NCBI RefSeq assembly: GCF_019320115.1
Contig: NC_089589.1
Location: 26,822,487 to 26,886,486, forward strand
From: Miscanthus floridulus
Taxonomy: Eukaryota; Streptophyta; Magnoliopsida; Poales; Poaceae
DNA: 64,000 nt
Reading direction: 5' to 3'
The notes beneath the pieces are model-generated. The model saw nothing but the letters and a program-made list of their open reading frames with translations. It ran no database searches and was not told the origin of the DNA. Made by a program: the position numbers and the translations under genes. Position 1 is the first letter of the stretch. Each line of letters starts with the position of its first letter. Below, one piece after another: positions 21,030-34,090 of the stretch.

Positions 21030-24000
21030 ATGGAGAGGTCATTATGGATGTACAACTTATCAAGATTAGACCCATCTTATGTAGTGGAGGTCCAAAAATT
21101 TATTGATGCCATGAAGATACATGCTCAGAGAACAAAGGCGAAGCACATATGTTGTCCATGCGCAGACTGTAAAAATATTGTGGTATTTGACAATGTGGAA
21201 GCAATCACTTCTCATCTGGTTTGCAGAGGATTTGTGGAGGACTACTTGATTTGGACAAAACATGGTGAGGGTAGTTCTACACCTTATATGCGGACAACTG
21301 ACAACACTGCAAGTAACATCAATGTGGAGGGTCCAATGCCATATCTCAATGAATGTGATGCTATGCCAGATATCAATGAAACCCATCATGCTATGCCAGA
21401 TGTCAATCAAACTCATAATTCTACGTCCGATGTTAATGAAACTCAGCATGTTAACACTGATGCCATTGAAGATGCAGATTTCTTAGAGGCAATAATGAAC
21501 CGTTGTGTGGATCCATCAATATTCTTCATGAAGCGAATGGAAGCCTTGAAGAAGGCAGCAGAAGAGCCTTTGTACGACGAGTCGAAAGGTTGTACCAAAG
21601 AGTGGTCGACACTACGGGCTGTTCTTCAGTTTTTGACGATTAAGGCTAGATATGGTTGGTCCGATGCTAGTTTCAATGATTTATTGCGTGTACTTGGAGA
21701 CCTTCTTCCTAAGGAGAACAAAGTGCCTGCTAACACGTACTATGCAAAGAAGCTAGTCAGTCCACTTACGATGGGTGTTGAGAAGATCCACACATGTAGA
21801 AATCATTGTATTCTATATCGGGGTGATCAGTATAAAGACTTAGACAGTTGTCCAAACTGTGGTGCTAGTAGGTACAAGACGAATAAAGATTATCGAGAGG
21901 AAGAGAATGCAGCCTCTGTTTCTTCAGGGAGGAAGTGAAAGAAGACGCAAACAAAGACTCAACAAGACAAACGTTCAAAGCCCACTAGCAATATCGAAGT
22001 GGACTATTATGCGTTGAGAAGAATTCCTGCATTGGTGATATGGTATCTCCCTGTGGTTGATCGTTTGAGGTGTTTGTTTGCAAACCCTGATGATGCGGAA
22101 CTTATGACCTGGCATGCTTCTGATGAAAGGAAAGATGATGGAAAGTTACGACATCCAGCCGATGCAAAGCAATGGCAAGAATTCGATAAGAAATATCTAG
22201 ACTTTGCCGAGGATCCACGAAATGTAAGGTTTGCTCTGAGTACTGATGGAATGAATCCATTTGCCAAGAGGAGCAGCACACACAGCACATGGCCAGTGAT
22301 CATGACAATATACAACCTTCCTTCATGGTTGTGTCAAAAAAGAAAATATCTTTTGCTAACCATTCTTATTTCTAGACCTACACAACCTGGAGTTGATATG
22401 GATGTATTTCTAGAGCCCTTAATGCAAGAGATGCAAATACTATGGGAAGTGGGTGTGAAAATGGTCGATGCGTTCCGCAAAGAGACATTCACACTGAGAG
22501 CAATTATTATTGTCACAATTAATGATTATCCTGCTCTCTTCTCATTATCAGGCCAGTTCAAGGGAAAGGTTGGTTGTGTAGAGTGCATAGATGGAACATG
22601 GCACGTGTCTCTTCCTCCATCTAACAAGATAGTGTACATGAGGCATAGGAGGTGGCTACCGGCAGGCCATAAGTACCGCTTACAAAAGATGAATAAGTAC
22701 TTTGACAATATGGATGAATCAAAATCTACTGCTCCATCAGGTTATAGTAAAGGGCACAGAGTGTATAAGATAGTTGAGAATGTCAAGTTTGTGTTTGGAA
22801 AAAAGACCAAAGATGGGAAACCAAGAAAGGTTGTGAAGGCAAATGAGGGGGACACATTCAAGAAGAAGTCTATTTTCTTTAAGTACTTATCGTACTAGAA
22901 AGACTTAGACGTACGATATGCGATCGATGGTATGCATGTTCAGAAGAATGTGTTTGACAGCGTAGTTGGAACTTTGCTAGACATAAAGAGCAAGACAAAG
23001 GAAGGTCTCAATTCATGTTTGGACATGCAACATTTAAAGATCAAAAAAGAACTTCACCCTGTACTCCTAGAGAATGGGAAGTACCATCTACCGGCAGCAA
23101 GCTATAACCTGAACAGAGAGGAGAAACATGCAATGTGTGTGTGGTTGAAGAATTTAAAAGTTCCATCTGGTTTCTGCTCCAACATAAGGAGTCTTGTTTC
23201 GATGAAAGACCTTACACTCACCAACTACAACTTACATGATTGTCATGTAATGCTGACCACTTTTCTTCCTATTGCCATCAGGGCTATAAATCCAGTGTTC
23301 TTAAAGATGGCAATCACACGGTTGTGCTACTTCTTCAATAAGATATCTGAGAAGGTAATTATCGGTGATGAGTTAGAGTCCCTATAGAAATTTGCTGCAG
23401 AGACATTGAGCTAGTTGGAGATGTGCTTTCCCCCATCGTTCTTTGATATCATGGTACACCTTATTGTTCATTTGGTGCCTCAAATTGAGGCATTGGGCCC
23501 CATGTATTTCCATGAAATGTGGACGTATGAGCGTTTCATGTCAATATTGAATGGCTATATGTCAAATCGTGCTCATCCGGAGGGTTCCATGATAGAGGCA
23601 TACACTACAGAAGAGGCCATTGAGTCTGGAGGACCATTATGTAATAATCTCCTAAAAGACCAGGTATCAATTGGTTTGCCTCCGTTGCGACATGAGGGAA
23701 GGCTTGGTGGACGAGGGAGGATGGGACGGAAATCATTCATCCCGCCAGATTACAACATAGTCCTAGAGGTACATTACAGCATACTACAACAACTCATAAT
23801 AATGGACCCATTCACCAAGCAGCACATGAAAGAGCTTCATGAGGAGAATCCAGGATGCACAAATGATTGGGTACACAAGGAACACAAGCGTCGGTTCACC
23901 GCATGGCTAAAGAATTTGGACATGACAGATGAATCAGAAACCATCAAGATTTTAGCATCTGGACCATCAAGCCAGGTCATATCATGGCAGAGCTATGACA

Positions 24001-24548
24001 TTAGTGGCTTCACATTTTCCACCAGTTTTAGGGACACCAAGCGCATGGCACAGAATAGTGGCGTTCGATGTGAGGCTGTAGATGAAACAACTGGTGAAGA
24101 AACTACATACTTTGGATTCATTGATGACATATGGGAGGTTGAATATGGTCCACGCCTGCAGATTCCAGTGTTCCGATGTCGATGGGTTCAAGATAAACAT
24201 GTCACTGTGGATAACTATGGCCAAAGAGTTCTTGATCTAAGTAAAGTAGGTTACAAAGATGATCTGTGGATCCTTGCTAACCGTGCTGCACAGGTGTTCT
24301 ATGTGGAACAAATTCTATCTACGAATGAAAAGAAAAGTACCCAAAAGCCAAAGCACGTAGCAATCCCTGGAAAGCAACAAATTGTAGGAGTTGATGGTGT
24401 AATGGATTTAGAGGATGTTAACCAGTTCAGCGAGATGTCTCTTTTTACAAAGTTTGAAGAAAAGATAAAAAATGTGGAGAAAAGTATCCCGCAAACCTCT
24501 TTGCCCTGGGTGCGCCATGATGGACAAGGAAGGACTGTAGCACGCTAG
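21030..24548 (+). pseudogene. TNPD-type transposase, one frame with four stop codons
   Basis: A single 1172-codon frame starts MERSLWMYNLSRLDPSYV. Visible regions are the transposase-associated Cys cluster (CCPCADCKN, about residues 40-50), the tnp2 region (about 320-530, with STDGMNPFAK and NDYPALFSLSGQFKGK), DUF4218 (about 740-850, FFDIMVHLIVHLVPQIEALG) and DUF4216 (about 1010-1075, FGFIDDIWEVEYG). The frame is interrupted at codons 303 (TGA), 623 (TAG where the family has Trp), 786 and 795 (TAG at likely Gln positions), and nowhere shifts. All four fit single C-to-T or G-to-A changes, as expected from decay of methylated cytosine. The protein would bind ends and excise the element; this copy can give only fragments unless stops are read through. 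Confidence 0.85.
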
Positions 24549-24802
24549 ATTGTTTATCATGTAACTAATGTATCACTTATCATTTGTACCTAATGCTACT
24601 CTTTCTTATTAAGCAAGATGTTTACATTTCCCCTTGTTGTATACCTTTAGACTATGATATTATTTTCTAACTTAATTAAACAAATCTTAATTAAAACCTC
24701 TTTCCCCTTCTTGTATACCTTTGGATTCTATATTATTTACTAACCCTAGGTACATGAAATATTAACTAACCCTAATTAACAAACCTTTAATTAAAAATCT
24801 TT
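24549..24802. other. 3' region of the transposase gene
   Basis: A/T-rich with no gene. 24740-24800 holds the reverse complement of the leader repeats (GGTTTGTTAATTAGGGTTAG), so it faces the next promoter region in inverted orientation. Confidence 0.5.
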
Positions 24803-25070
24803 TCACAGGCGGGCGTCATTGACCGCCGCCTGTACTAATATATTAGTACAGGCGGCTGTTGATGAGGGCCGCCTGTACTAATACATTAGTACAGGCGGCC
24901 CTCATCAACAGCCGCCTGTACTAATATATTAGTACAGGCGGCGGTCAAGTACAGGCGGCCCTCATCAACAGCCGCCTATACTAATATATTAGTACAGGCG
25001 GCGGTCAATGACGCCCGCCTGTGAAAAGATTTTTACAGGCGGTGGTCAATATGGCCCGCCTGTACTAATG
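24803..25070. repeat. Internal ACAGGCGG hairpin array of CACTA element 3
   Basis: At least ten alternating units of TTAGTACAGGCGGC and GCCGCCTGTACTAATA form nested palindromes. It lies between the two genes, where CACTA subterminal repeats are not normally found, and immediately upstream of a second TATA box. Confidence 0.85.
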
Positions 25071-25078
25071 TGCTCCAA

Positions 25079-25084
25079 TATAAG
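25079..25084 (+). promoter_or_regulatory. TATA box of the protease-fusion gene
   Basis: TATAAG in CCAATATAAGTTCCCGCG, nearly the same as the TATAAATTCCCG promoter at 20078 and again directly downstream of a hairpin array. A GC-rich leader (25085-25530) and an A/T-rich presumed intron follow; TGCAG precedes the start codon at 25886. Confidence 0.55.
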
Positions 25085-25885
25085 TTCCCGCGCGTGGCCC
25101 GCGAAAATTTCTAAGTCCCGGAGGCGCGAGTTCAGAAATTGGACGCCGTCAGGCTGCCGAAATCCGCCGCCGCTCCTCCACCGCTCGCCGGACCGCCACC
25201 GTCGTGAGCTGCCGCCGCCACGCCGCCGAGGGACCTCCACTCCGCCGGCACGCCTCCACGCCGCCGCCGAGGGAGCTCCGCTCCGCCGCAGCGAGCCGCC
25301 GCCGCCAGCAGCTGCCGCGCCGCGCCGGGAATCCACCTACGCGCCGCCGCGACCTCGCCGGAACGCCGAGAGGTAGGCCGTGCACACCCGCCACCGCCGA
25401 GCTCCGCTCCGAGGCGGCTCCGATCGGTGCGACGGCGGCTGCCATGTGCGCCGCCGCGCGCGCGCCCCTCCGAGCGCCGGCGGCGTTGCCTGCTGGGCCT
25501 GCTGGGCCTGGCAGGCCGCCTTGCCTTTTTTTTAATTAATTAGTAATGTTTTATTAGTGTTTGTTAGGTAATTTTGTTAGTAATTAGCTAATTTTTTTTG
25601 TTAGGGCTTACTATGTTTTTTGTTAGGGTTTTTTCCATAATTTAGCTATGTTTTTTCCATGTTAATACTTATATTTCATGCATAATTAGGGTTTGTGAAA
25701 TAATAATTAGTTTGTTAAATAGGGTTTCCTATTTAATATTCATTATTTAGGGTTTGCAAATTAGTGTTAGTTAATTAGGTTTGTTAATAATAGGTTCGCT
25801 AATTGATTAGGCTATGTAATCCATGTTAATACTTGTATTCCATGTTTATACTTATATTCCGTGGTTATACTTATATTTCATGCAG

Positions 25886-28800
25886 ATGAGTACTCCATCA
25901 AATGCTGAGCAGGCCGATGCCCAGATAGGTACACGGGGATCTGACTCCTCTAGATCCGAACCTTATAGGAGCCCGAGCGTATCACCACGTGAATCTCCTA
26001 GAGCTAAGAAGGCCCGTCTTGAGTTGGAACGTGACCCTAATTACAAGCCTGAAGATGAGCCAAATGATGATGAGGTATATATGCTCGTAGATTGTCTATA
26101 CGAGAGAATAATGCATGTGTATGTATGTACCTAACAATTGAATTGACAGGAGGTGTTCTCTCAAGTTGTTGCCGAAATGGAGGTAGAGTCACAAGATGTT
26201 CATAAGGACACGGCGCCTCAAACGACCGGGACATCCTCCGAGCAAAGAAGTACAAAGAAAAAGAGTGATCGGGCACGAGGAGATAGAGGAAGGAATAGAT
26301 TTCCAGATGAAGTTTATAGGATTATAGAGATTAGCCCGAGCGGAGAGCCCTTAGCACCTCTAGAGGCGCTACCCAAATTTAGGGCCGCCATTGGATGGTT
26401 AGTAAAGGAAGAATTTGATATCACCTGGAGTGATTGGAGTATGGTGCCTGAAGGAAAGAGGAAGAATTGTTGGACTCGATTGTGCACTAAGTTTATTTTC
26501 CCGGAGGGAACAGAAGGTTTGGTCAAGGGTCATGTCATGAAGCAGTTAGCAATATCATTCCCGGGCTATAGGCATGATATGAATAAAAAGTGGCTGCAGA
26601 AGGGGCGGGACCCAACGAAGCGGTACCCTATCACAGCAGAACAGTGGGCACATTTTAGTGTCATAAAAAACTCCGACGACTCCAAGGCTAAGAGCCAAGC
26701 CGCCTCAAGACTTGCGAAGAAGAACAAGTACCACCACCACCTCGGCACTGGCGGTTACAAGACCAAGATTCCTAAATGGAGGGCAGAAGACGAAGCAAAG
26801 AGGAGAGAGGGCAAGTTGGCATTGACAGATATAGTGCCAGAACGAAGTGCGAATTGGCTTCGCGCTCGGAAGGCAAACACTGAGAGCGATGAGATCTCTT
26901 GTCCCGATGAGATCAAGCCAGTTGCCGAGAAGGTTTTGGAAGCAACAAACCTGGAAAAGACAGGTGCCTTCAAGTCACAGAGGGAGAGGGACAGCCTTTC
27001 CCATGCTCTAGGTAACAAAATTATATTTTCCATTTTGTTCGAGTAAAATAGAAATCGACACTGACATTAAATATCATGTTGTAGGTAACCCCGAGCATCC
27101 AGGTCGTGTACGGGGTGTCTCATCCAGAAGCACCTGGAAAGAAGGGTTTGGTGAAGAGTGGAAAGGCATGTATAAGAAAAGAGAACGACATAAGGAGCAC
27201 ATGAAGGATTTTTTTGAGCAGCAGGCTGCCAAAAAATTTAGGGATTTGATGGAAGACTTCGTTAAAAACCCTGATCCTGAAGTGATGAAGCGGTTGGCGG
27301 GAGCAGTGTCTGCTCAACAGATGTCATCACAAGCTCCTTCATATATGCAGCATGTCCCAGCTCAACCCTTGGGTAGCCAGGAGATGGCCACACAATCTAT
27401 GCCCTTTCCAAGCAGTATAGCGTCAACATCAAATCAGGACCATTATCCAGTTGACGATATTGATAAACCTTGGCCTTGCTCATTGTTAATTGGATATGGC
27501 CTTAGGAATCAGCATACAAAGCAAGTGGCCACAGGCAATGCCATCCCTGGACGTAGGTTCCATGGTGTCGAGATGCAAGATGCATACTGTAGGGTGGAAG
27601 TGTTGACGGTCGAGAGTGGATATGAAGACGACTTCATCGACATCCCGACCTCTGAGGGTATAGAGAAGCTTGGACAAGCAATCAAGAACTTCATACAATG
27701 GCCGAGACGGTACGTAAGGTTGATTGATCCACCAACGGCACCCTCTCCACCAGTGCATCAAGCATCCCAAGAGGCCGAAACAAGTCAACAGCCAGCATCA
27801 CCAATGCATGCCCCAGCATCCCTGTATATTTATGAGCCACCGTCGTCATCCCTAATACATGATATGTCATTCTCGTTGGATGAGCTCGAGGGGCCAGCCA
27901 AGAACATGCCTGAGCAGCAGACTCCGCAAGCCAAGAAGGACACAACACCAGAGAAGGAGGTAGAGCAAACTCCCCCGCCACCACCAAAGCAGAATGAAGA
28001 TGAGCAAACTCCCCCGCCACCACCAAAGCATAAGGAAGCAGAGCAAACTCCCCCACAAGCACCGGCCTCCAAGAAGGCAAAGAAATTTCCAATTCCAAAA
28101 TTGGTTTCTCCCTATGAGCCAAAAAAGGGGAAAACAGCAGGCACAGTTCTATTTCTGAAAGGGCTTGGAAAGCAGCGGACGGCACGAGTCGTTGAGATCG
28201 AACCGTCACAGAATAAGGAAGCCACCGGCCAGGCTACTGAAGTCGTGCCACCAACAAAGGAAGCCCCAAGTGGCGATGTACATGTCGAACCGCCATCAAA
28301 TACACCATTGACCCTTAAGGATATAAGAAAGCCAAAGGTTGATGATTATGTCAATGTCCCCAGTAACTATGTGCCCGGAAGGCCTATGCTGCAATGGACG
28401 GTGCTTGAAAAGGGTCCATGGACGATAAAAAGGTTTCATGACTGGTACATGAGAGCAGTGAATGCTGGCCTGCATGCAGTTAGTGTTGACATACCAGCAG
28501 ACGTGTTTGCTACTGGCAAGGATAAAAGCAGGGCATTTGTTACCTTCGAGGACATGCACCTGCTGTTGAACTATAGGAAACTTGACGTCCAACTCATTAC
28601 AATCTGGTGCCTGTAAGTATCACTCATGCACACACATTGTTATTATTAAATTTGGAATGTGATAAACTCTAATATGTGGATGTTGTATGTAGTTTGCAAG
28701 ACCACGAGCAAAGATCGTTAACTATAGGATCGATGGTCGGTTACCTGAGTCCAATCAGGTTACAAGAAAATATGCACAAATTTGTACTTACAAATGAAGA

Positions 28801-29790
28801 TAGAGCAAAGATAGAGAAGGACAAAACACTAGAACAAGTTGCAGAAGCTGTAAAGGAATTGCAACGAAAATACGAGGACAAATATGCCCTCTATCTCGGT
28901 AGAGCAATGCTGAGATATAAGTACAGGGATTTTATATTGGCACCCTACAACTTTGGGTAAGCGTGACCTCGTATACGTACTTCAAATTATCGTGTTAACC
29001 CTAAGTACATGTGTCGCTCACTCGTTTATTCATGCAGTGACCATTGGATTGTTTTTTATATTTATCCATTCGAAGGGAAGGTGCTTGTCCTAGACTCCTT
29101 ACATTATCCTCCTCAGTCGTATCAAACATTCCTGATTCATTTAGAAAGGTGAGCCAACATGCAACCACATCCGTACTTATATGAATTAGAGTTTCTAAAT
29201 AACTATAGTGTTTTATATTCGATATCTACAGGGCATGGCGGTTTTATAAGAAGCAAAAAGGACCGGTCGACGTCGCCCGCTCAGATCCTAGTGTGCCATT
29301 GATGATACAACACCATTATCCGGTAAGTTGTCCAAACACATATCATCATATAAATAATACACAAGGCATGACAATTTTAGTTTAATCTTTTGCTCATTAA
29401 TTACATAGTGCCACAAGCAACCACCTGGATCGATCTACTGTGGATACTATGTGTGTGAGTTCATAAGGCAGCGGGGACGATACGTCAGGGACAAAAATAT
29501 GGTAAAAATATCTATGTATGAAGTTTTCTCATTAAAGTTGGAAATATTAATATTGGACATGTGTCAATGATGCTTTTAAACTTTGTTTCCAGCCAAGAAG
29601 CAAAGGAAAGGACGTGCCATTCACTCCAAAAACTATGGAAGATATAGTAGCAGACTTGTGCGGTTTTATTATGAGAGAAATAATTCCAAGTATCGGATCA
29701 TATTTTGATGAAGCCGGTGATTTAGCAAGTGAAAGATTTAGAGCGCTGACAGACCTAGCAGGTCTAAACTTGAAACGAAATGACATGTAA
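25886..29790 (+). CDS. CACTA accessory protein with C-terminal Ulp1-like cysteine protease domain
   Basis: Eight exons with GT..AG borders join in one frame: 25886-26074, 26150-27011, 27085-28612, 28693-28956, 29038-29148, 29232-29322, 29409-29501, 29593-29790, giving 1111 residues. The N-terminal third (about 140-260, [20 protein letters not shown]) resembles the plant En/Spm Transposase_24 type. Residues about 478-560 ([19 protein letters not shown] onward) resemble the plant DUF8039 type. A Pro-rich linker has three [13 protein letters not shown] repeats (about 644-680). The end has a C48/Ulp1-like layout: DHW His950, VLVLDS Asp967, KQPPGS Gln1019 and YCGYYVCEF Cys1026, six residues after the Gln region. 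All catalytic positions are present. SUMO/ubiquitin-like protease activity is inferred from the family. Exon borders are by eye; the lack of any stop over eight exons supports them. Confidence 0.82.
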
Positions 29791-30065
<275 letters not shown>

Positions 30066-30121
30066 CAAATATAGTACAGTGTGGAGGCAAATATTAAAAT
30101 TTGAAATAAAAAAAATAATTA

Positions 30122-30365
30122 CACAGGCGGCACACAGAGTGAGCCGCCTGTGAAAAATGGGTTTTCACAGGCGGCTGACAAAGTGAGCCGCCTGTGTAAA
30201 TAACTATTTACACAGGCGGTTGACAAAGTGAGCCGCCTGTGAAAACCCTTTTTTCACAGGCGGCTCACAGCCCGCCGCCTGTACTGTGGGCCGATTAGTA
30301 CTGACCCCTAGTACAGGCGGTGGACTTGGCCGCCTGTATAAATGCCTCTACCACCGCCTGTGAAA
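30122..30365. repeat. Right subterminal hairpin array of CACTA element 3
   Basis: Units ACACAGGCGGCT / AGCCGCCTGTGAAAA and TAGTACAGGCGG form several stems, matching the left array (19720-20066). Confidence 0.85.
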
Positions 30366-30383
30366 ACGTTTTCTGTACCAGTG

Positions 30384-30644
30384 GTGTGTACGGGCATATT
30401 CCTAGGATATGCCTTAGCTGTCATATGGCAGAATTGTAAAGTATCTTCCCTGTGTATAGTGACCTATAAATGGAGGAAGCAAACCCCATGTAAAAAAGAG
30501 ACCTTTGAGTAAATGAAACCCTAATTGTGTTGATGACCCACTTGATTGTGTTGAGGACCCGCCTGTGATCATCTCCATCATAGGCCTACGCCCTGGCGAA
30601 GGCTCTCTACCTACTCTATCCTGCTGGGAAGCGCTTTCCCAACA
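30384..30644 (+). repeat. LTR second copy, 3' part
   Basis: It continues the LTR of 19258-19684 from GTGTGTACGGGC to the TCCCAACA end. It matches 9365-9625. The TATA box is TATAAATG at 30465-30472. Confidence 0.8.
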
Positions 30645-30673
30645 GTGATCATGTTGCTGGTCACCAGTGTACA

Positions 30674-31581
30674 TAGTTATCATGGTCCATATTCGGTCAT
30701 TCAATCGGCCAAATTTATCACTGGAGATAGTGGTTTGCAATCGGGGATGGCAATGGATGGGTCCATGTCTATGCTGACCCTACAGAGGAAAAGATCAAGG
30801 AATTCAAAGCTCATCGTGGTGAATCTGTCTCCTTGTAAGCTGTTCACTCGACCTACCCATTCCTGCTGACATCATCCTTTACGGACACATCGATAAAGCT
30901 TTGGAACTGGGATCAGGACTGGGCGTGCACTCGAACATTCTACATGCCTAGGGCGGGTTTGTTCCGTCTCATGTGGAACCCAATTGATGACAGCACTGCT
31001 TTTGCAGGAGTTTCCTATGACAAGAGTCTAAAGGTTTGCATTGTTTGCCTCTTCACGTCGAATGTCATTTGACTTTTGTGTATACATACGTACCTAGCTA
31101 GTGAGTAAAAACGAGTCGACTGACTAATTTACAACATCCTTCGCCATCATGAAATTTACAGGTCTGGGATAGTCATTCTTCAGATCCTATCATCATGTTT
31201 GGGGGCATGGAGAATGCGCATTATCTTTACAGTGATAATCATGATCACCTCATGGTTATTGGTGGTGACCGCGAGACTAATGTCAACAACAGTGCATGCG
31301 TACGTGTGGCATTCATCTTCTTTGGAGAAATATTACTAAGCATTAACCAATTTCTTGTGTAGGGGAAAATCGTTAATCATTTTGTTAATTTGTTCAATTA
31401 GATATGGGATTTGCAGTCTCAGGAATGTATCCACAGACTTGGCTTTAGCGGTTCTGACATTTATGACATGGCTTGCCACCCAACGCTTCCACTATTGGCT
31501 ACAAGCCATTCATCGGGGCGGACAGTATGTATTTGGGATACAAGACCTATAGGTCACTATGAAATTTTTTACTATGGTTGA
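30674..31581 (+). pseudogene. WD40-repeat gene fragment, copy C
   Basis: It is the same fragment as 9655-10562 at an offset of 21019, with the same internal TAA and introns. Differences are few, for example GAATCTGTC for GAATATGTC just before the stop. It ends TTTTTTACTATGGTTGA at 31579-31581. Confidence 0.75.
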
Positions 31582-32539
31582 GGGGAATTTCGACGGCTCA
31601 CGACGAGCGATCCGACAGCTAGAAATGCAGAAGCGTTGAGAAGCGTTTATGAGGGAGGCGTCGGGAGGCGTTAGATATGTCTATGATCGGTGGACCCATA
31701 TACATCATAACGCCTCCCAACGCCTCCAAAATTGAGGGGATTAGGACTCCAAATAAAGAAGTGGTAATTCTTTTTCGTAGTTCTTTTATGTAAGCAAAGG
31801 TAAAACGGCAAATTCATAATTATAAAAATAATGTTTTAAGTAGTATAGTTAGGGTATATGATTCAAGTACTATAGTTAGATAAATATCTTCTTTGTCATT
31901 TTTTTTATAAAAAATCTTCTTCTAGGGTCCACCCGCTGCCGTCCACCAGTCCGTGCTACAGGGAGCCGTCGCCGCCGGTGGGTGGGGACCGCGCGGGGCT
32001 GGGTGAGTGCGTGGGTGATGGCGCTTGCGGCGGCATGCCAGGGCGAGGGAGATGTCGAGGGCGAGGGTGGAGCTGCCGTTCACGAGGCGGTGGGTGAGTG
32101 GCCCGGCCGGGTGGTGCTGTTGCTGGGATACCCGCCGCGACGGCGACCGCCGCCCGCCTCCTCCTGCCGCTGCCCATGCTAGAGAGTCAAGAAAACAACA
32201 TTATTTCGCGACCCATGCTAGAGAGTCTAGAAATGAGAATAATGGTTTCTGAAAAAAAAATCAATCAATTGCCATGTTCAGGGAACAAGCACTAGTACAG
32301 ATGATGGCCAATGGCAATCAAGCCCAATGCAGATGCAAAAATGTTGATAGTACTACCACAAGTGAAGCTCAATATTGGATTGTATGACCAGACATAGGGA
32401 GAATAAAAAATATAATTAGAATCTTATGATTTCAGACATCCAAGCAATCTTTGCACCTGCACATTTACAGTGCAGTAAGTTCTGAGCAACCAGTCAATCA
32501 ATTAAATTTCACATGAAAAACACAGGACTCAAGAATGCA
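31582..32539. other. Non-coding chain segment, copy C
   Basis: Counterpart of 10563-11504. It has a fuller GAGGGAGGCGTCGGGAGGCGTTAG motif near 31650 where copy B has lost about a dozen bases. No gene. Confidence 0.6.
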
Positions 32540-33422
32540 ATTCATAAAATTATCCCATATATCCATTGGTGTATGTTGTTCGCTGATGATGTAATGTCAG
32601 TGGACGAAAGCCAGGCGGGAGAAAATAGGAAACTAGAGTTATGGCGGCAGACCCTTGAGTCTAAAGGTTTTAGATTGAACAGAACTAAAACCGAATACAT
32701 GAGATCCGACTTTGATGGAGTTGTACAGGAGGAGGGAGATGTGAGTTTGGAAGGTCAAGTAGTGCCTAAGAAGGATACATTTCGGTATCTGGGATCAATG
32801 CTACAGAGGGATGGAGATATTGATGCGGACCTTAGCCATAGAATCAAAGCAGGGTAGATCAAGTGGCGATAAGCTTCTGGCATTCTCTGTGACAAGAGGG
32901 TACCACAAAAGGTAAAAGGCAAGTTCTATAGAACAGCGATTAGACTGGCTATGTTGTATGGAGTAGAGTGTTGGCCTACAAAGATTCGACATGTTCAACA
33001 ACTGAGTGTTGCAGAAATGCCTATGTTGCGATGGATTTGCGGTCACACAAGAATGGACCGAGTTCGGAACGATGATATACGTGATCGCCAAGAGGAGCAC
33101 CAATTGAAGAAAAGCTTGTCCAACATCGGTTGAGGTGGTTTGGCCATGTCCAAAGGAGACCTCCAGAGGCACCAATGCATTGTGGAGTCCTAAGCCAAGC
33201 TAATAATATGAGGAGATGTAGAGGAAGCCCGAAATTGACATGGGGGGAGGCAATAAAAAGATATTTGAAAGTTTAGGATATACCTAGAGATCTATGTTTG
33301 AATAGGAGTACTTGGAAAGCAGCTATTGAAGTGCCTGAACCGTGACTTGGGGCTCTTGGTGGGTTTCAACTCTAGCTAACCCCAACTTGCTTGGGACATA
33401 AAGGCTATGTTGTTGTTGTTGT
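32540..33422 (+). pseudogene. RTE-type LINE 3' fragment, copy C
   Basis: It matches the fragment at 11505-12388: [49 protein letters not shown], then a stop, LYGVECWP, and a TTG tail. This copy is slightly less decayed, because the stop after GSML in copy B (TAG) is CAG here. It is 5'-truncated and non-functional. Confidence 0.8.
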
Positions 33423-34090
33423 TATATGAGACGTAGTAAAGGAGACAGTAGTCTAGTTGGACTATATCTACCCTTCCTCGACACACTACATACAGGTACA
33501 GGTGAAGTTCGTACTGTTAACTCTACAAGCAGTCAACGACAATAAGAAAAAGAATGTTGGCAATCAAAAACCGGTGTACATTTAGGGATCATCATTAGCA
33601 AGCAACATTTTCACTAAGACTGAACTGAAGGAGATGAGCTGACCTGAAAACTGTTGTGGCAGTGCCAAAGGTTTTTACGGAACAAAGTAGTGGGCAACAA
33701 AAATATATATGATGAACTAATAATAGTTTAATTACCAAATTAATTCCTGAGATGTGTAACATGTTTGCCCATTAGTAGCTTGTTTGGAAATTTGAAAAAA
33801 ATTAAATGTTTCTGGAAATTTCAACAAAACATTTCATGGATATTTCAACAGACATTAGGAAGCAAAAAAGTTCATCTCTTTCCACTGTTCATCTCTTTCC
33901 TAGAACTCACATCGCATAGGGAGTAGGGAGGTGGACTGAGAGGAACTCACAACGCATAGATCTGTCCGTTGTGGAGCAGCTCGACCAGGATTTCCAGATT
34001 CCCAGCCTGCCAACGCGAATCACGTACTACGGCCATAAGGAGCGCAAGGAGTAGTTCCTGTCTTTGCTGCACCATCTCGCAGGCCTCCAA
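33423..34090. other. Non-coding chain segment, copy C
   Basis: Counterpart of 12389-13054, ending GGCCTCCAA at the PIF/Harbinger insertion site (CAA, 34088-34090). Confidence 0.65.
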
